DNA from: Arthrobacter mangrovi
Lineage (GTDB): Bacteria > Actinomycetota > Actinomycetes > Actinomycetales > Micrococcaceae
DNA length: 64,000 bases
Reading direction: 5' to 3'
NCBI RefSeq assembly: GCF_026011795.1
Contig: NZ_BRVS01000005.1
Span: 186,001 to 250,000, forward strand
Of this stretch, positions 26,330 to 36,009 are shown in pieces. Each line of letters starts with the position of its first letter. Position 1 is the first letter of the stretch. A program made the translations under genes and the position numbers. Under the pieces are notes generated by a model. It did no database searches. It saw nothing but the letters and a program-made list of their open reading frames with translations, and had not been told where the DNA came from.

Positions 26330-29300
26330 CTATCCTCCTGAGGGGGTGCAGGCCGCGCGGACAATCGCCTCCAGCGCCTCTTCCCCTGCCAGGTCGTGCG
26401 GCCTGACGGTCGTGTCCGCCGAGACGTAGTAGAAGGCCGCTTTGACCTGCGACGGGTCGATCTCCTGCAGGCGGGCCCAAGCCAGCCGGTAGACGGCGAG
26501 CTGCACCGACCGCACCGCCAGTTTCCCCGGCGCGGGCGGGGGACCCGTCTTCCAGTCCACGAGGTCCCAGGTGCCGTCGGCGTTTCGGAAGACGGCGTCG
26601 ATCCTGCCCCGGACCACCACGTCGTCCACCTTCGTTTCGACCGGGACCTCGATGGCGGCCGGCGTTCGTTCGGCCCATTCGGAGTTCTTGAAGGTCTGCA
26701 TCATCGACGCCAGGTCGTAGCCCTCGTCGACGTGCCGGTCCGCGGGGGGCACAACTTCGTCCAGGTCCAGCATGCCGGTGGTGCCGAAAAATTCTTCCAC
26801 CCAGCTGTGGAAGGCGGTTCCCTTGCGCGCTGCTATTCCCGGCTTCCGCGGAACAGGGCGGCGCAACGAGCGGATAACGTCTTGCGGATTGTCCTTCAGC
26901 TCCACGAGCAGCGACGCGGAAATGTGGGCCGGCAGCTCAACCAGGTTCGCGGTGCGAGGCGCGTTGTGTTCCTGGAGCAGCAGCCGTGCCTCGCGCGTCC
27001 ACGGGGTGTCCTCCGACAGCGTGCGGCCCTCGGCCAGGGCTTCGAGCACGGCGGCCGCGGCGCGTTCCACTGCTTCCCGGCGACCGGTCCTGGCCGGTTC
27101 CTCCCGCCCGCCGCGGAAGCGGCGTGGCCCTGCGAGCGGGTCGTAGGGCCAGTAGGCCGATTCGACTTCCATGCGCGCAGGATTGGCGTCGCCAAGTTCC
27201 TCGTCCGTGATCCAGCCGGCCACCGCCGCAACGTCCGGTTCCTCCGCGGCGAGTTCCGCCAGCTCCGCCAGGAACAGGGACGGAGCCGACGGTTTGGCCC
27301 TGCTCCCGCACCAGGCTGCCGAACTGCACACCAGCAGATGCTTGGCCCGCGTGTAGGCGACATAGGCGAGCCGGCGTTCCTCTTCCTCGTGGTGCTGCTC
27401 TGCGTCCGCCTTGTAGTCGGCCTCGGCATTGAGCCACGACAGCTGGTCGGGCTGGTCCGTGTCCCACTGGGGCAGGTCCGCGGCGTCCCCGCGCAGCGGC
27501 CAGGGCAGCGCCTCGTTGCCACTGGTCCAGCGGCTGTTCGAGGGGCCGGGGAAGTCCCCCGCGTTCAGTCCGGGCACAAACACGGCGTCCCACTCGAGTC
27601 CCTTGGAGGCGTGCACGGTCAGCAACTGAACGGCGTCAGGACTCACTTCGACCTGGGCCACATCGAGGCCGCCCTCCTGGTCCGCGGCCACCTCCAGCCA
27701 GGCCAGGAATGCGAGCAGATCGACCCGGGGCGCGGTCTGGATGAACGCCGCCGCGGCATCCTGGAAACCGTCCAGGTTCCGCCGTGCCTGGTGGATCGAC
27801 ACCCCGGGTTTGGAGGCTACCTCCAGGTCGAGCAGCATCGATCGCTCGACTTCGCCCAAGAGGAGCAGCAGGTCATCGCCCGCGAAGGTGCGCAGCTGCC
27901 GGATCTCTTCGGCGAGCCGCTGCAACCGGGACAGCGCGACGTCCGACAGGCTCCGCCCGTGCCGCGAAGTCCAGCCGGGCTTCGGCAGCCGATCCAAGGC
28001 TTCGACGAGGGAGGCCGCTTCCACGAGATCCTGCTGCACAACCTCGCCCGCCGCCGCAGTCTGTTCATCCTCGTCCAGATCCACCGTGGCCTCCCCGGCA
28101 CGGCGCCGCTGGCTCTCCAGGAACCTCGACCAGTCCGCGAAGGCCATCAGGTCTGCGGGACCGATGCGCCAGCGGGCCCCCGCCAGCAGGCGCATGAGCG
28201 CATCGGAGCGCCCGGGGTCGGCCAGCACTTGCAAGGTCGCGACCAGGTCGACGATCTCCGGCTGGCCCAACAGCCCGGATAGTCCCACGATCTCGAAGGG
28301 AATCCCCCGGGCGTCGAGCGCCCGGGCGATTGCCGGAATCTGCGCGCGGCGACGACAAAGAACCGCCGTGGACACCGGCTCCGCGGCGCCCGATTCGGGA
28401 TCGCGGGAGTAGACGGTCCGTCGTGCCGAGGCGACGCCGTCCGCCACGTGCTCGGCCTCCTCGGTATCCGTCCCGAACCGGGCCAGGAGGACTTTGCCAT
28501 TGCCGGCACCGGGCCGGGGCCGAAGCGGGGGCACCTCGATCCGACCCGGCTTCGGACGGTTGGGGTCCACCGAGTTCAGCGGTGCTGCCACGCGATTGGC
28601 CATTTCGAGGACGTTGACGCTGTTCCGCCACGCTATTGTCAGGAAGTTCGCGGGTGCAGGCAGCCGGCTGCCGTCCTCGAGCACAACCGGGAAGTGTTGC
28701 CGGAAGGCGAACAGCTGCCCTGCCGAGGCGCCCCGGAATCCATAGATGGATTGGTTGGGGTCACCTACGGCGGTCACGGCATGGCCGTCTCCGTACAGCT
28801 CGGAAAACAGCACCATTTGGGCATGCGACGTGTCCTGGAACTCGTCCAGCAGGACAACCTTGTAGCGCGACCGCTCCAGGTCCCGCGCCTGCGGCACCTC
28901 GCGGGCGATGGCGGCGGCCAAGGAGACCAGGTCGCCGTAATCCAACACGCCGCGTTGCCGCTTCGCTGTGCTGTAGTCCCGGGCCAGCCCGGCGACCGTG
29001 ATCCGGGTTTTGAGCCGGTTGAGAAGCTTCCTGACCTCCGCCTTCGGCCGTCGCGTGCTGCCCGCTACGTACGGGAGCTCCTCGATGCGCCCGATCTCCC
29101 CGCGAAGGAAATCGATTGCGTCCTCGGGCGCAGCCAGGTGTTCCGAACACTCACCGGCGAATTGCATCACGGCCTTGACCAGCGTTGCTTTCCCGCCGGT
29201 CAGGTGACCGATATCCCCTTCGTAGGCTTCGACAATCTGGCTGGCCAGCTGCCATGACTGCGCGCTGCCGAGCAGCACGACATCCCGTTCGATGCCGAGC

Positions 29301-29698
29301 CTCAGGCCATAGTCGGACACCAGCCCGTTGGCATACGAATGGTAGGTGGAGACCTTAGGCTCGAGCAGGCCTGCAGCATCCCCGCTGTCGCCCGGCAACA
29401 GCCCGTGGCGGTCGAGCTTGGCCAACTGTGCGCGGATCCTCGCCGCCAGTTCCCCCGCTGCCTTCCTGGTGAAGGTGACACCGAGGATCTCGTCAGGCCT
29501 GACCAGCCCGTTCGCCACGAGCCATACGACGCGGTCAGCCATGGTGGCTGTCTTACCCGAGCCTGCCCCGGCGATCACGAGCAGCGGCTGCAGCGGCGAG
29601 CTGATGATGCCTGACTGCTCCGGCGTCGGCTGGTGCTGGCCAAGTTTGGTCGCCAATTCCTCCGGCGTGAACGTCGTTGTCGAATGCTCCACGCTCAT
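26330..29698 (-). CDS. adnB: AdnB-like helicase-nuclease subunit (UvrD motor plus RecB-type nuclease)
   Basis: A 1122-residue protein. An SF1A motor domain has Walker A AGAGSGKT at 43-50, LLDEFQDTSHAQM, NQSIYGFRGAS and GLEWDAVFVPG. A C-terminal RecB-family PD-(D/E)XK nuclease follows, with VRGRIDAVF and LVDWKTG intact. In mycobacteria AdnB is the lead motor of the AdnAB double-strand-break resection machine. The length and gene order (second, after adnA) agree with Rv3201c. ATG 29698 overlaps the adnA stop (ATGA), so translation is coupled. No Chi-related or RecC-like gene is present. No terminator is possible before the convergent phosphotransferase. Confidence 0.9.
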   Translation of the reverse strand: MSVEHSTTTFTPEELATKLGQHQPTPEQSGIISSPLQPLLVIAGAGSGKTATMADRVVWLVANGLVRPDEILGVTFTRKAAGELAARIRAQLAKLDRHGLLPGDSGDAAGLLEPKVSTYHSYANGLVSDYGLRLGIERDVVLLGSAQSWQLASQIVEAYEGDIGHLTGGKATLVKAVMQFAGECSEHLAAPEDAIDFLRGEIGRIEELPYVAGSTRRPKAEVRKLLNRLKTRITVAGLARDYSTAKRQRGVLDYGDLVSLAAAIAREVPQARDLERSRYKVVLLDEFQDTSHAQMVLFSELYGDGHAVTAVGDPNQSIYGFRGASAGQLFAFRQHFPVVLEDGSRLPAPANFLTIAWRNSVNVLEMANRVAAPLNSVDPNRPKPGRIEVPPLRPRPGAGNGKVLLARFGTDTEEAEHVADGVASARRTVYSRDPESGAAEPVSTAVLCRRRAQIPAIARALDARGIPFEIVGLSGLLGQPEIVDLVATLQVLADPGRSDALMRLLAGARWRIGPADLMAFADWSRFLESQRRRAGEATVDLDEDEQTAAAGEVVQQDLVEAASLVEALDRLPKPGWTSRHGRSLSDVALSRLQRLAEEIRQLRTFAGDDLLLLLGEVERSMLLDLEVASKPGVSIHQARRNLDGFQDAAAAFIQTAPRVDLLAFLAWLEVAADQEGGLDVAQVEVSPDAVQLLTVHASKGLEWDAVFVPGLNAGDFPGPSNSRWTSGNEALPWPLRGDAADLPQWDTDQPDQLSWLNAEADYKADAEQHHEEEERRLAYVAYTRAKHLLVCSSAAWCGSRAKPSAPSLFLAELAELAAEEPDVAAVAGWITDEELGDANPARMEVESAYWPYDPLAGPRRFRGGREEPARTGRREAVERAAAAVLEALAEGRTLSEDTPWTREARLLLQEHNAPRTANLVELPAHISASLLVELKDNPQDVIRSLRRPVPRKPGIAARKGTAFHSWVEEFFGTTGMLDLDEVVPPADRHVDEGYDLASMMQTFKNSEWAERTPAAIEVPVETKVDDVVVRGRIDAVFRNADGTWDLVDWKTGPPPAPGKLAVRSVQLAVYRLAWARLQEIDPSQVKAAFYYVSADTTVRPHDLAGEEALEAIVRAACTPSGG

Positions 29699-32600
29699 TC
29701 CGTCACCTGCTTTCCTTCGGCGCATAGCGGACAGACTCCCGGAAGCCGGCAGCCGTGCGACCCGTTCCCGGCCTTCAGCGGATCGTGCCGTGCCTCGAAC
29801 CGGTTTCCGGACATCAACCGGGCCGCTTCGTGGATCGTCGGGGTGGCCCAGTCATCCGCCGCGGCCAAGGGCTCCTGCTGCTGGACGCCAACGCTCTTGA
29901 CGTCCTTGCCCAGCTGCACCAGCGCCGCCCCGCCGGACGGCGCGCCATCCGGGGCCCCGGCCAATGCACCCTCGAAGGCGCCGGCGAGGACCGCAGCCTG
30001 ATAGCTGCCCAGCTGGGGATGCCGTTCGACGTCTGCCGCCGTGGGCGCAGACTTGCCTGTCTTGAGGTCGACGATGACCAGCCGACCATCGGAATCGATC
30101 TCCAGCCTGTCGACCTGCCCGCGCAGCCGTGCGACCCGTTCGGCTCCCGGGAGGTCGACCGAGAAATCCTGCTCGACGGCGACCAGGCGGCGCCCTGACG
30201 AACGCATCAGAATGACGTACTCGGCGAGCTTGCGGACCATCTTCTCCGCACGTTCGAAGTCCAGCCGTCCCTCCCAGTTTTCCTTCATGCCAAGGCTCGG
30301 CCACCGGCGCGCCAGCTCCTCGACGTACTCCGTACCGGTCGCCTCCGGCATATCCTGGGCGATCCCGTGCACCAGGGTCCCCAGGCTGCGGGCAAAATCC
30401 GTAGCGGCCTCTCCTCCCGCCGCCTGGACGAACCAGTCCAGCGGCGACTTGTGGACGGCCTCGACGCGGGACGGCGAAACCGGCACGGGCTGGCCGTCCG
30501 GTACCACGGGACCGTCACTGCTGAGTGGAAGCATCCCCCACCAATCCGAAGGATGGGCTCCCGGCACCGGGACCGGGCTCGCCGCCAGCATGGCGAGTCC
30601 CGCGGCTGCCTCCTCAGCGAGCTCATGCGACGTGGGGTGCTGTGCCCATTGCCGAAGCTCCGCGGCCAGCGCACGGAGCGTCCGCGGCCGCATGACCTTG
30701 GTGAGCGGCCGCGGACGCTCCGAGTCCAGCCAGGGGTCGACAAGATCGATGAATCCGGACGGCTGTGCTTCCTCCGACTGGACTGCCGTGCAGACCAGGA
30801 TGCGTTCCGCCCGTGAGACCGCCGTGGAGAAGCTGCGGAGTTCGTCGTACCGCGTCTCCCGGAGCCGGGCGGCAGGATCGATCCGGCGGGCCTGTTCGAT
30901 GCCGCCTTCCAGGGCGTCAACGAACTGTGAACTGCCCAGCAGTTCCCCGCGCAGCCGGGTATTGGGCCAGATACCGTCCTGGATCCCGGCCACAATGACC
31001 ATGGGCCAGCTCCTGCCGGCGGCAGAGGCCGGGGTCAGCAGCTCAACCGCATCCTGGACCTGGGCCCGCGGAGCCAGGTTGTCCATGGGCAGTTCCTGGT
31101 TCAGCATGTGGTCCAGGAACTGGGCCGGGCTTGAGCCCGGCATCTGGTCTACGTACCGTTCGGCCGTGTGGAACAGCGCCATCATGGCGTCCAGGTCCCG
31201 GTCTGCGCGGGTGCCGGCCGGCCCGCCTTGGAGCGCTTGCGCGCTCCACCTCTCCGCGAGCCCGGAGCCGGCCCAGAGCGCCCAGAGCACCGTTTCGGCA
31301 TTGGCACCTGGTTGCTGGACCGCCTCGCGGCCGGCTGCCAGCATCCGTCCGATACGCCGCGCCGGAGCCGCCTCCCGTCCCAGCCCCGCCAGGGAGTCCG
31401 GGTAACCGAGCGCCTCAACCAGCAGATCGTCGCTGCGGCGGCCTCCGCCGCCCAGGAGTTCCTCCCGCCGCAACGACTGGCGAAGCCTGCGCAGGTCAAT
31501 CGCCGTGGCACCCCCGATCCGCGAGGTCAACAGGCCCACAGCGCGGTCGGGGGTAAGCTCGTCGTCCTCCAGCACGATGGCCATAGCCTCCAGCAGCGGA
31601 CGGACCGCGGGCTCGTCGCGGACCGCCGTTTCCGCCACCGGTACCTTGACGGGAATGCCCTGCCCGGTGAGGTAGCGGGCGAGTTGGGACAGTTGGCCGC
31701 CGGTCCTGACGATGACCGCAATCCCGCCGAGCCCCAGTCCCTCGAAGAGCTTTGCCTCCATGATCCGCTGGGCGACGTACCGCTGCTCGTGGACCGGCGA
31801 GTCAACCAGATGGGCCCCGACCCGCGCAGCCGACACTGTGGCAGAAGCCGGAGGCACCGCAGTCCGCGCGCCCTGGGCGCCGGGGACAAGGGAAATGCGC
31901 GAGGCAACCCGCTGCCAAGCTTCTGCCACCGGGGCCGCCATGCGGTGGCCCCGGCTCAGTTCCATGACCCGCAGGCCCGCGCTGCCCGGCGACAGCAGGT
32001 CGCGCAGCCGCACGAGCAGGTCGGGCCGCGCGCCGCGGAAGCCCTGGACGACGGTATCCGGCGATGCCGTCACGACGACGTCCTTGCCCTCCGCCAGCAC
32101 GGAAAGGAATTCGTAGACCGCCGGATTGGCTTCCTGCAGGTCATCGACCAGGATGAGGTCGAGCCGTTCGCGCTCCCGCTCGAGGAACTCCGGATCATCG
32201 AGCAGCAGCTGGCGGGCCGCCGTGATGATTCCCGCCGGGTCGAAGGCCTCGGGCATGCGCAGGTCGATGAGGTCCCGGTACTCGCGGAAGAGGGCCGCCG
32301 CCGCGCGCCAGTCCTCCCGGCCAAGGCTGGCGCCGAGCGAATCCAGCTGTTCGGATGTGGCACCGTATTCGATCACGCGGTCGAACAGCTGGCGTATTTC
32401 CTGCCGGAAGCCACGGGTCTTCAGCGCCTCTCCCAGGTCTGCCGGCCACCGCGTTCCTGCCCCCAAGCCTGCGCGGTGCCCTTGCAGCAGTTCGGCAATG
32501 ATCTGGTCCTGTTCGGGGCCCGACAGCAGGCGCGGGGTCCGCCCGATCAGCGGGAGCCGGCCCTCTGCCCGGGCCCTGCGGATCAGGTCGAAGGCATAGG

Positions 32601-32928
32601 CCGCCCACGTCCTGGACGGAGAAGTGCTGAGGCTGCGGTCCAGGCGGGCGGTCAGCGCATCACGCAGCCTTGCGGCGTGAAGCCGGGACGGTCCGAGCAT
32701 CAGGATACGTGCCGGGTCCAGCCCGGACGCGTCCACCCGCCGGACGGCAAGCTCGACCAGGACCGTGGATTTGCCCGTGCCCGGAGCACCGTAAACCAGC
32801 ACCGGACCGCTGCCGGCGGCAAGCCCGATCACGGCCTCCTGCTGCGGATCCGGCAAGGGTGCCGCAGCAAGCGTCCGGCCGGGGCGGACGAGCCGGAGCT
32901 GCTCAGGAAGATCAGTCGTTGTGCTCAC
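29695..32928 (-). CDS. adnA: AdnA-like helicase-nuclease subunit
   Basis: A 1077-residue partner of AdnB. Walker A GAPGTGKST is at 47-55, the helicase DExx motif is ILVDDLQEAN, and the nuclease motifs LRGQVDRLE and IVDLKTGKS are intact near the C-terminus. Cysteines C-x5-C-x2-C at the extreme C-terminus (GCRLPGVCPLC) may bind a metal or Fe-S cluster as in other RecB-type nucleases, though the fourth ligand is not obvious. The GTG start overlaps the stop of the ATL gene (GTGA). The ATL-adnA-adnB order equals Rv3204-Rv3202c-Rv3201c (from memory), except that there the ATL gene is on the other strand. Confidence 0.88.
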   Translation of the reverse strand: MSTTTDLPEQLRLVRPGRTLAAAPLPDPQQEAVIGLAAGSGPVLVYGAPGTGKSTVLVELAVRRVDASGLDPARILMLGPSRLHAARLRDALTARLDRSLSTSPSRTWAAYAFDLIRRARAEGRLPLIGRTPRLLSGPEQDQIIAELLQGHRAGLGAGTRWPADLGEALKTRGFRQEIRQLFDRVIEYGATSEQLDSLGASLGREDWRAAAALFREYRDLIDLRMPEAFDPAGIITAARQLLLDDPEFLERERERLDLILVDDLQEANPAVYEFLSVLAEGKDVVVTASPDTVVQGFRGARPDLLVRLRDLLSPGSAGLRVMELSRGHRMAAPVAEAWQRVASRISLVPGAQGARTAVPPASATVSAARVGAHLVDSPVHEQRYVAQRIMEAKLFEGLGLGGIAVIVRTGGQLSQLARYLTGQGIPVKVPVAETAVRDEPAVRPLLEAMAIVLEDDELTPDRAVGLLTSRIGGATAIDLRRLRQSLRREELLGGGGRRSDDLLVEALGYPDSLAGLGREAAPARRIGRMLAAGREAVQQPGANAETVLWALWAGSGLAERWSAQALQGGPAGTRADRDLDAMMALFHTAERYVDQMPGSSPAQFLDHMLNQELPMDNLAPRAQVQDAVELLTPASAAGRSWPMVIVAGIQDGIWPNTRLRGELLGSSQFVDALEGGIEQARRIDPAARLRETRYDELRSFSTAVSRAERILVCTAVQSEEAQPSGFIDLVDPWLDSERPRPLTKVMRPRTLRALAAELRQWAQHPTSHELAEEAAAGLAMLAASPVPVPGAHPSDWWGMLPLSSDGPVVPDGQPVPVSPSRVEAVHKSPLDWFVQAAGGEAATDFARSLGTLVHGIAQDMPEATGTEYVEELARRWPSLGMKENWEGRLDFERAEKMVRKLAEYVILMRSSGRRLVAVEQDFSVDLPGAERVARLRGQVDRLEIDSDGRLVIVDLKTGKSAPTAADVERHPQLGSYQAAVLAGAFEGALAGAPDGAPSGGAALVQLGKDVKSVGVQQQEPLAAADDWATPTIHEAARLMSGNRFEARHDPLKAGNGSHGCRLPGVCPLCAEGKQVTE

Positions 32929-33299
32929 TCGTCCATTCCAGCAGCCGGCTCCGACAACTTTCGGCTCAACACTTCGATGCGGGCAAGATCACTGTCCGAC
33001 GGCAGCCATCGCGCCCGGCGCATGGCCACTCGCCGGCTGGAGCGGCCGAGGTCCGAAAGCGGAGTCCGTTCCTCCTCATAGTGCGGCAGGGCACGCTCCA
33101 CGAGACCGCCCGGAAGGGTGCCGTCGGCCCGCACGATCCTCCACCAGGCGACCTCGGACCCGTAGTGCGACATGACCCGGCCCACGTGCCGCGGCCCGCC
33201 GGCGTCCAGCAGTTCCGCGACGTCGCCGTACGTGAGCACCTTGCCCGCCGGCACCATGGCCGCAAGCCCCAGGACGGCATCGACGAACTCCGGGCGCAT
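32925..33299 (-). CDS. MGMT-family alkyltransferase-like (ATL) protein
   Basis: A 124-residue protein with the DNA-binding domain fold of O6-alkylguanine-DNA alkyltransferase (VPAGKVLTYGDVAELL, PRHVGRVMSHY). The active-site PCHR is replaced by AWWRIVRADGTLPGG, so the alkyl-accepting Cys is a Trp. ATL proteins bind O6-alkylguanine and pass the lesion to excision repair without removing the alkyl group. ATG 33299 follows TAGAGT by seven bases. Its stop overlaps the adnA start, tying lesion recognition to a break-resection nuclease in one transcript. Confidence 0.85.
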   Translation of the reverse strand: MRPEFVDAVLGLAAMVPAGKVLTYGDVAELLDAGGPRHVGRVMSHYGSEVAWWRIVRADGTLPGGLVERALPHYEEERTPLSDLGRSSRRVAMRRARWLPSDSDLARIEVLSRKLSEPAAGMDE

Positions 33300-33312
33300 G
33301 GCTTCCACTCTA
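33300..33312 (-). promoter_or_regulatory. -10 box TAGAGT, seven bases before the ATL ATG
   Basis: Minus-strand TAGAGT at 33307-33312 followed by seven bases and ATG 33299. No ribosome site. Probable leaderless start of the ATL-adnA-adnB mRNA. Confidence 0.5.
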
Positions 33313-33404
33313 GAGGTCCGGACGCACGGCTCCTCCACAGGACGCGCGGAGCCTGTTCAATCCACACGCGCCTCCGCCTCCCCGGAAATGTCGCAACCGG
33401 CCGG

Positions 33405-33416
33405 TAGCGTGGCCGC
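33405..33416 (+). promoter_or_regulatory. -10 box TAGCGT, six bases before ATG 33417
   Basis: TAGCGT at 33405-33410, six bases before the first of two consecutive ATG codons. No Shine-Dalgarno sequence. Confidence 0.5.
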
Positions 33417-34136
33417 ATGATGAGCTGGCATGAACTTCCCCGGGCGGCCTTCGACGTCGAGACAACCGGGCGCGACCCCCTGGAGGCCCGCATCGTCACT
33501 GCCTCCATCGTGCTGGTGGACGGGGCCGGCCGTCCGCTGCAACACCATGAGTGGCTGGTGGACCCCGGCATGGACATACCCGGGGAAGCCAGCGCCATCC
33601 ACGGCGTGACGACGGCGCACGCCCGTTCGCAGGGGCGGAACGCGGCGGAGGCGGCTGCGGAAATCTCCTCCGTCCTCGCAGGCTTCTTCGCGGAGGCAAT
33701 CCCGGTCATGGCGTTCAATGCCTCCTACGACTTCACCGTGCTGGCTGCCGAGTGCACCCGCCACGGGCTGCTCCCCTGCCGACCCCGGCCGGTCATCGAC
33801 CCGTTCGTGCTGGACAAGCAGATGGACCGCTATCGGCGCGGCAAGCGGACGTTGACTGCCATGAGCGAGCACTATGGCGTGCGCCTCGAAGCCGCGCATA
33901 CCTCTGCCGCGGATGCCCTGGCAACGATCGGGGTCGCCGACGCCCTCGCACGAAAATACCCGCAACTGGCCATCGACCCGCTGGATCTCCACGACGCGCA
34001 GATCACCTGGTGCGAACGCCAGGCGGCAAACTTCCAGGAATGGCTGCGCCGGACCAACCCCGACGCGCTCGTGGACGGGCTCTGGCCGTTGAGGGAGGCA
34101 CGCGAGGCCATACCGGCCGGCATTTCTTCGGCCTAG
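33417..34136 (+). CDS. DnaQ-like 3'-5' exonuclease
   Basis: A 239-residue DEDD exonuclease of the DNA polymerase III epsilon type. ExoI is FDVETTG (about 12-18), ExoII is NASYDFTVL (about 101), and ExoIII is the HTSAADA stretch (about 161-167), giving the DEDDh residue set. The last 50 residues form a helical extension with no polymerase-binding motif that I recognise. It could act in proofreading, repair or RNA turnover. It is divergent from the ATL-adnAB operon and sits about 100 bases before metN, which has its own upstream AT-rich patch. Confidence 0.88.
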   Translation: MMSWHELPRAAFDVETTGRDPLEARIVTASIVLVDGAGRPLQHHEWLVDPGMDIPGEASAIHGVTTAHARSQGRNAAEAAAEISSVLAGFFAEAIPVMAFNASYDFTVLAAECTRHGLLPCRPRPVIDPFVLDKQMDRYRRGKRTLTAMSEHYGVRLEAAHTSAADALATIGVADALARKYPQLAIDPLDLHDAQITWCERQAANFQEWLRRTNPDALVDGLWPLREAREAIPAGISSA

Positions 34137-34238
34137 TACCGGAAGGGGCGGATAGGGCATCACCGGCAGGGCTGTCATAATTATCGTGTCCGTTCCTGTG
34201 CCCGATGGCCAGGGCCGTCCCCTACTGCCAGAGGATCT

Positions 34239-35231
34239 ATGATCACTGTTACAGACCTCCGCAAGGTCTACCGCCAAGGCGACCGGGAAGTTGTCGCCCT
34301 CGACGGTGTCAGCCTGCAGGTGCCGAAGGGCTCGATCCACGGGATTGTCGGTCATTCCGGCGCAGGCAAGTCCACACTCGTACGGTGCCTGACCCTGCTG
34401 GATGCGCCGACCTCCGGATCGGTCAGCATCAACGGAGCGGAGCTGAGTTCGGCGCACGATGCCGATCTCCGGGCGGCGCGGCGCAGGATCGGCATGATTT
34501 TCCAGCATGCCAACCTGATGGACTCGCGGACCGCGCTGGCGAATGTGGCGCATCCGCTGGAGATCGTGCGCAGTCCGAAGCGGCAGGCCCGGGCGAAGGC
34601 AGCCGAGCTGCTGAAGCTCGTTGGCCTGGAAGGCTTCGAGAACGCCTACCCGGCGCAGCTCTCCGGCGGACAGAAGCAGCGCGTGGGAATTGCGCGGGCC
34701 CTCGCCTCCGATCCGGATGTCCTGCTCTGCGACGAACCGACGTCCGCCTTGGATCCCAAGACGACGGATGAGATCCTCGTCCTGATCAAGGACCTGACCC
34801 GGCGGCTGCAGCTGACGGTGCTCGTGATCACCCACGAAATGCACGTCATCAAGCGGATCTGCGACTCGGTGTCGCTGCTGGAAGGCGGGAAGATCGTCGA
34901 ACACGGTCCGCTGCGCACGGTGGCGGCGGACCTCGGCAGCAAGCTCTCCCGCACGCTCCTGCCGCTGCCCGCCGCCGAGCCGCTGGGTTCCGGCGTCGTC
35001 CTGGAGGTGCTCTTTTCCGGCGACACGGCGTCGGCCCCGGTGCTCAGCGCTGCGGCCCGGAAGTTCGACCTCGACCTGAACGTTCTTGCGGGCAGCGTCG
35101 AGTCCCTGGACAACGCGCAGTTCGGCCATCTCCGCATTCAATTGCCGGAGGGCGCCGACGCCGGTCCGGTGGTCGGCTACCTGCGTGACCAGGGCGTCTC
35201 AGTAAGCTTTGCCGGATCGGAGGCAGCATGA
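34239..35231 (+). CDS. metN: Methionine ABC transporter ATP-binding protein
   Basis: A 330-residue ABC ATPase. Walker A GHSGAGKST is at 38-46, followed by the Q-loop FQHANLM, the signature LSGGQKQR, and Walker B LLCDEPTSALD. A C-terminal NIL domain (about 255-330) binds methionine and inhibits transport in this family. With MetI and MetQ it imports methionine. GAGG lies close before ATG 34239. An AT-rich patch with CATAAT near 34180 may be the promoter. I looked for a SAM riboswitch in the roughly 100-base gap and saw none. The stop overlaps the metI start (ATGA). Confidence 0.95.
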   Translation: MITVTDLRKVYRQGDREVVALDGVSLQVPKGSIHGIVGHSGAGKSTLVRCLTLLDAPTSGSVSINGAELSSAHDADLRAARRRIGMIFQHANLMDSRTALANVAHPLEIVRSPKRQARAKAAELLKLVGLEGFENAYPAQLSGGQKQRVGIARALASDPDVLLCDEPTSALDPKTTDEILVLIKDLTRRLQLTVLVITHEMHVIKRICDSVSLLEGGKIVEHGPLRTVAADLGSKLSRTLLPLPAAEPLGSGVVLEVLFSGDTASAPVLSAAARKFDLDLNVLAGSVESLDNAQFGHLRIQLPEGADAGPVVGYLRDQGVSVSFAGSEAA

Positions 35232-35968
35232 ACCTGATTGAAGAACTCACCACTAATCCCGGAATAACCGACGCCCTGCCCGAGGCCATCGTCGAGACCT
35301 TGCTGATGGTTTCGGTCAGCGGGCTGTTCACGCTGCTGATCGGGCTCCCCCTGGGCATCTTCCTCTACACCAGCGCCCCGGGCGGGCTGCGCCCGATGCG
35401 GATCACCAACCACATCGTGTCCGACGTCATCGTGAACATCACGCGCTCTATTCCGTTTGCCATCCTGATGATCTCGCTGATCCCGCTGGCCCGTGTCATC
35501 ACCGGTTCCTCGATCGGACCGCTGGCCGCCTGCGTTTCGCTGACCATCGGCACGGTGCCGTTCTTCGCGCGGCTGGTGGAGACCGCCCTTCGGGACGTCA
35601 GCTCCGGCAAGATCGACGCGGCCCTGGTACTCGGTTCCACGCGGATGCAGATCGTTTCCAAGGTCCTCGTTCCCGAAGCACTGCCGGGCCTGGTCGCGGC
35701 GCTGACCACAACGCTGGTCACCCTGGTCGGCTATTCCGCCATGGCAGGCCTCACCGGCGGCGGCGGACTGGGACAGCTCGCTTACAACTACGGGTTCCAG
35801 CGGTTCGACACGACGGTCATGCTGGTCACCATCGTCCTGATGGTCATCCTGGTCCAGGCCATCCAGTGGATTGGAGACGGCATGTCGCGGCGGGTCGACC
35901 ACCGCAGCGCCGGCGGCGCTGGCAGGAAGGCCCGGCGCCACGAGCCCAAGGCCGCCGTCGGGCTCTGA
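35228..35968 (+). CDS. metI: Methionine ABC transporter permease
   Basis: A 246-residue MetI-type permease with five or six membrane helices (first near 18-42). The EAA loop includes GKIDAALVLGSTRMQIVSKVLVPEALPG, the coupling helix that contacts MetN. The tail is basic and polar (DHRSAGGAGRKARRHEPK). Translation is coupled to metN through the ATGA overlap. A 151-base spacer with two hairpins separates it from metQ. Confidence 0.94.
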   Translation: MNLIEELTTNPGITDALPEAIVETLLMVSVSGLFTLLIGLPLGIFLYTSAPGGLRPMRITNHIVSDVIVNITRSIPFAILMISLIPLARVITGSSIGPLAACVSLTIGTVPFFARLVETALRDVSSGKIDAALVLGSTRMQIVSKVLVPEALPGLVAALTTTLVTLVGYSAMAGLTGGGGLGQLAYNYGFQRFDTTVMLVTIVLMVILVQAIQWIGDGMSRRVDHRSAGGAGRKARRHEPKAAVGL

Positions 35969-36009
35969 GCCGGCGCCGTCCGGCAGGCCCGCCGCCAGCC
36001 AAGAACTTC

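Noticed and set aside
34137-34238. SAM riboswitch ahead of metNIQ
   Set aside because: Only about 100 bases are available and none of the SAM-I or SAM-IV core sequences is visible; the CATAAT patch is better read as a promoter.
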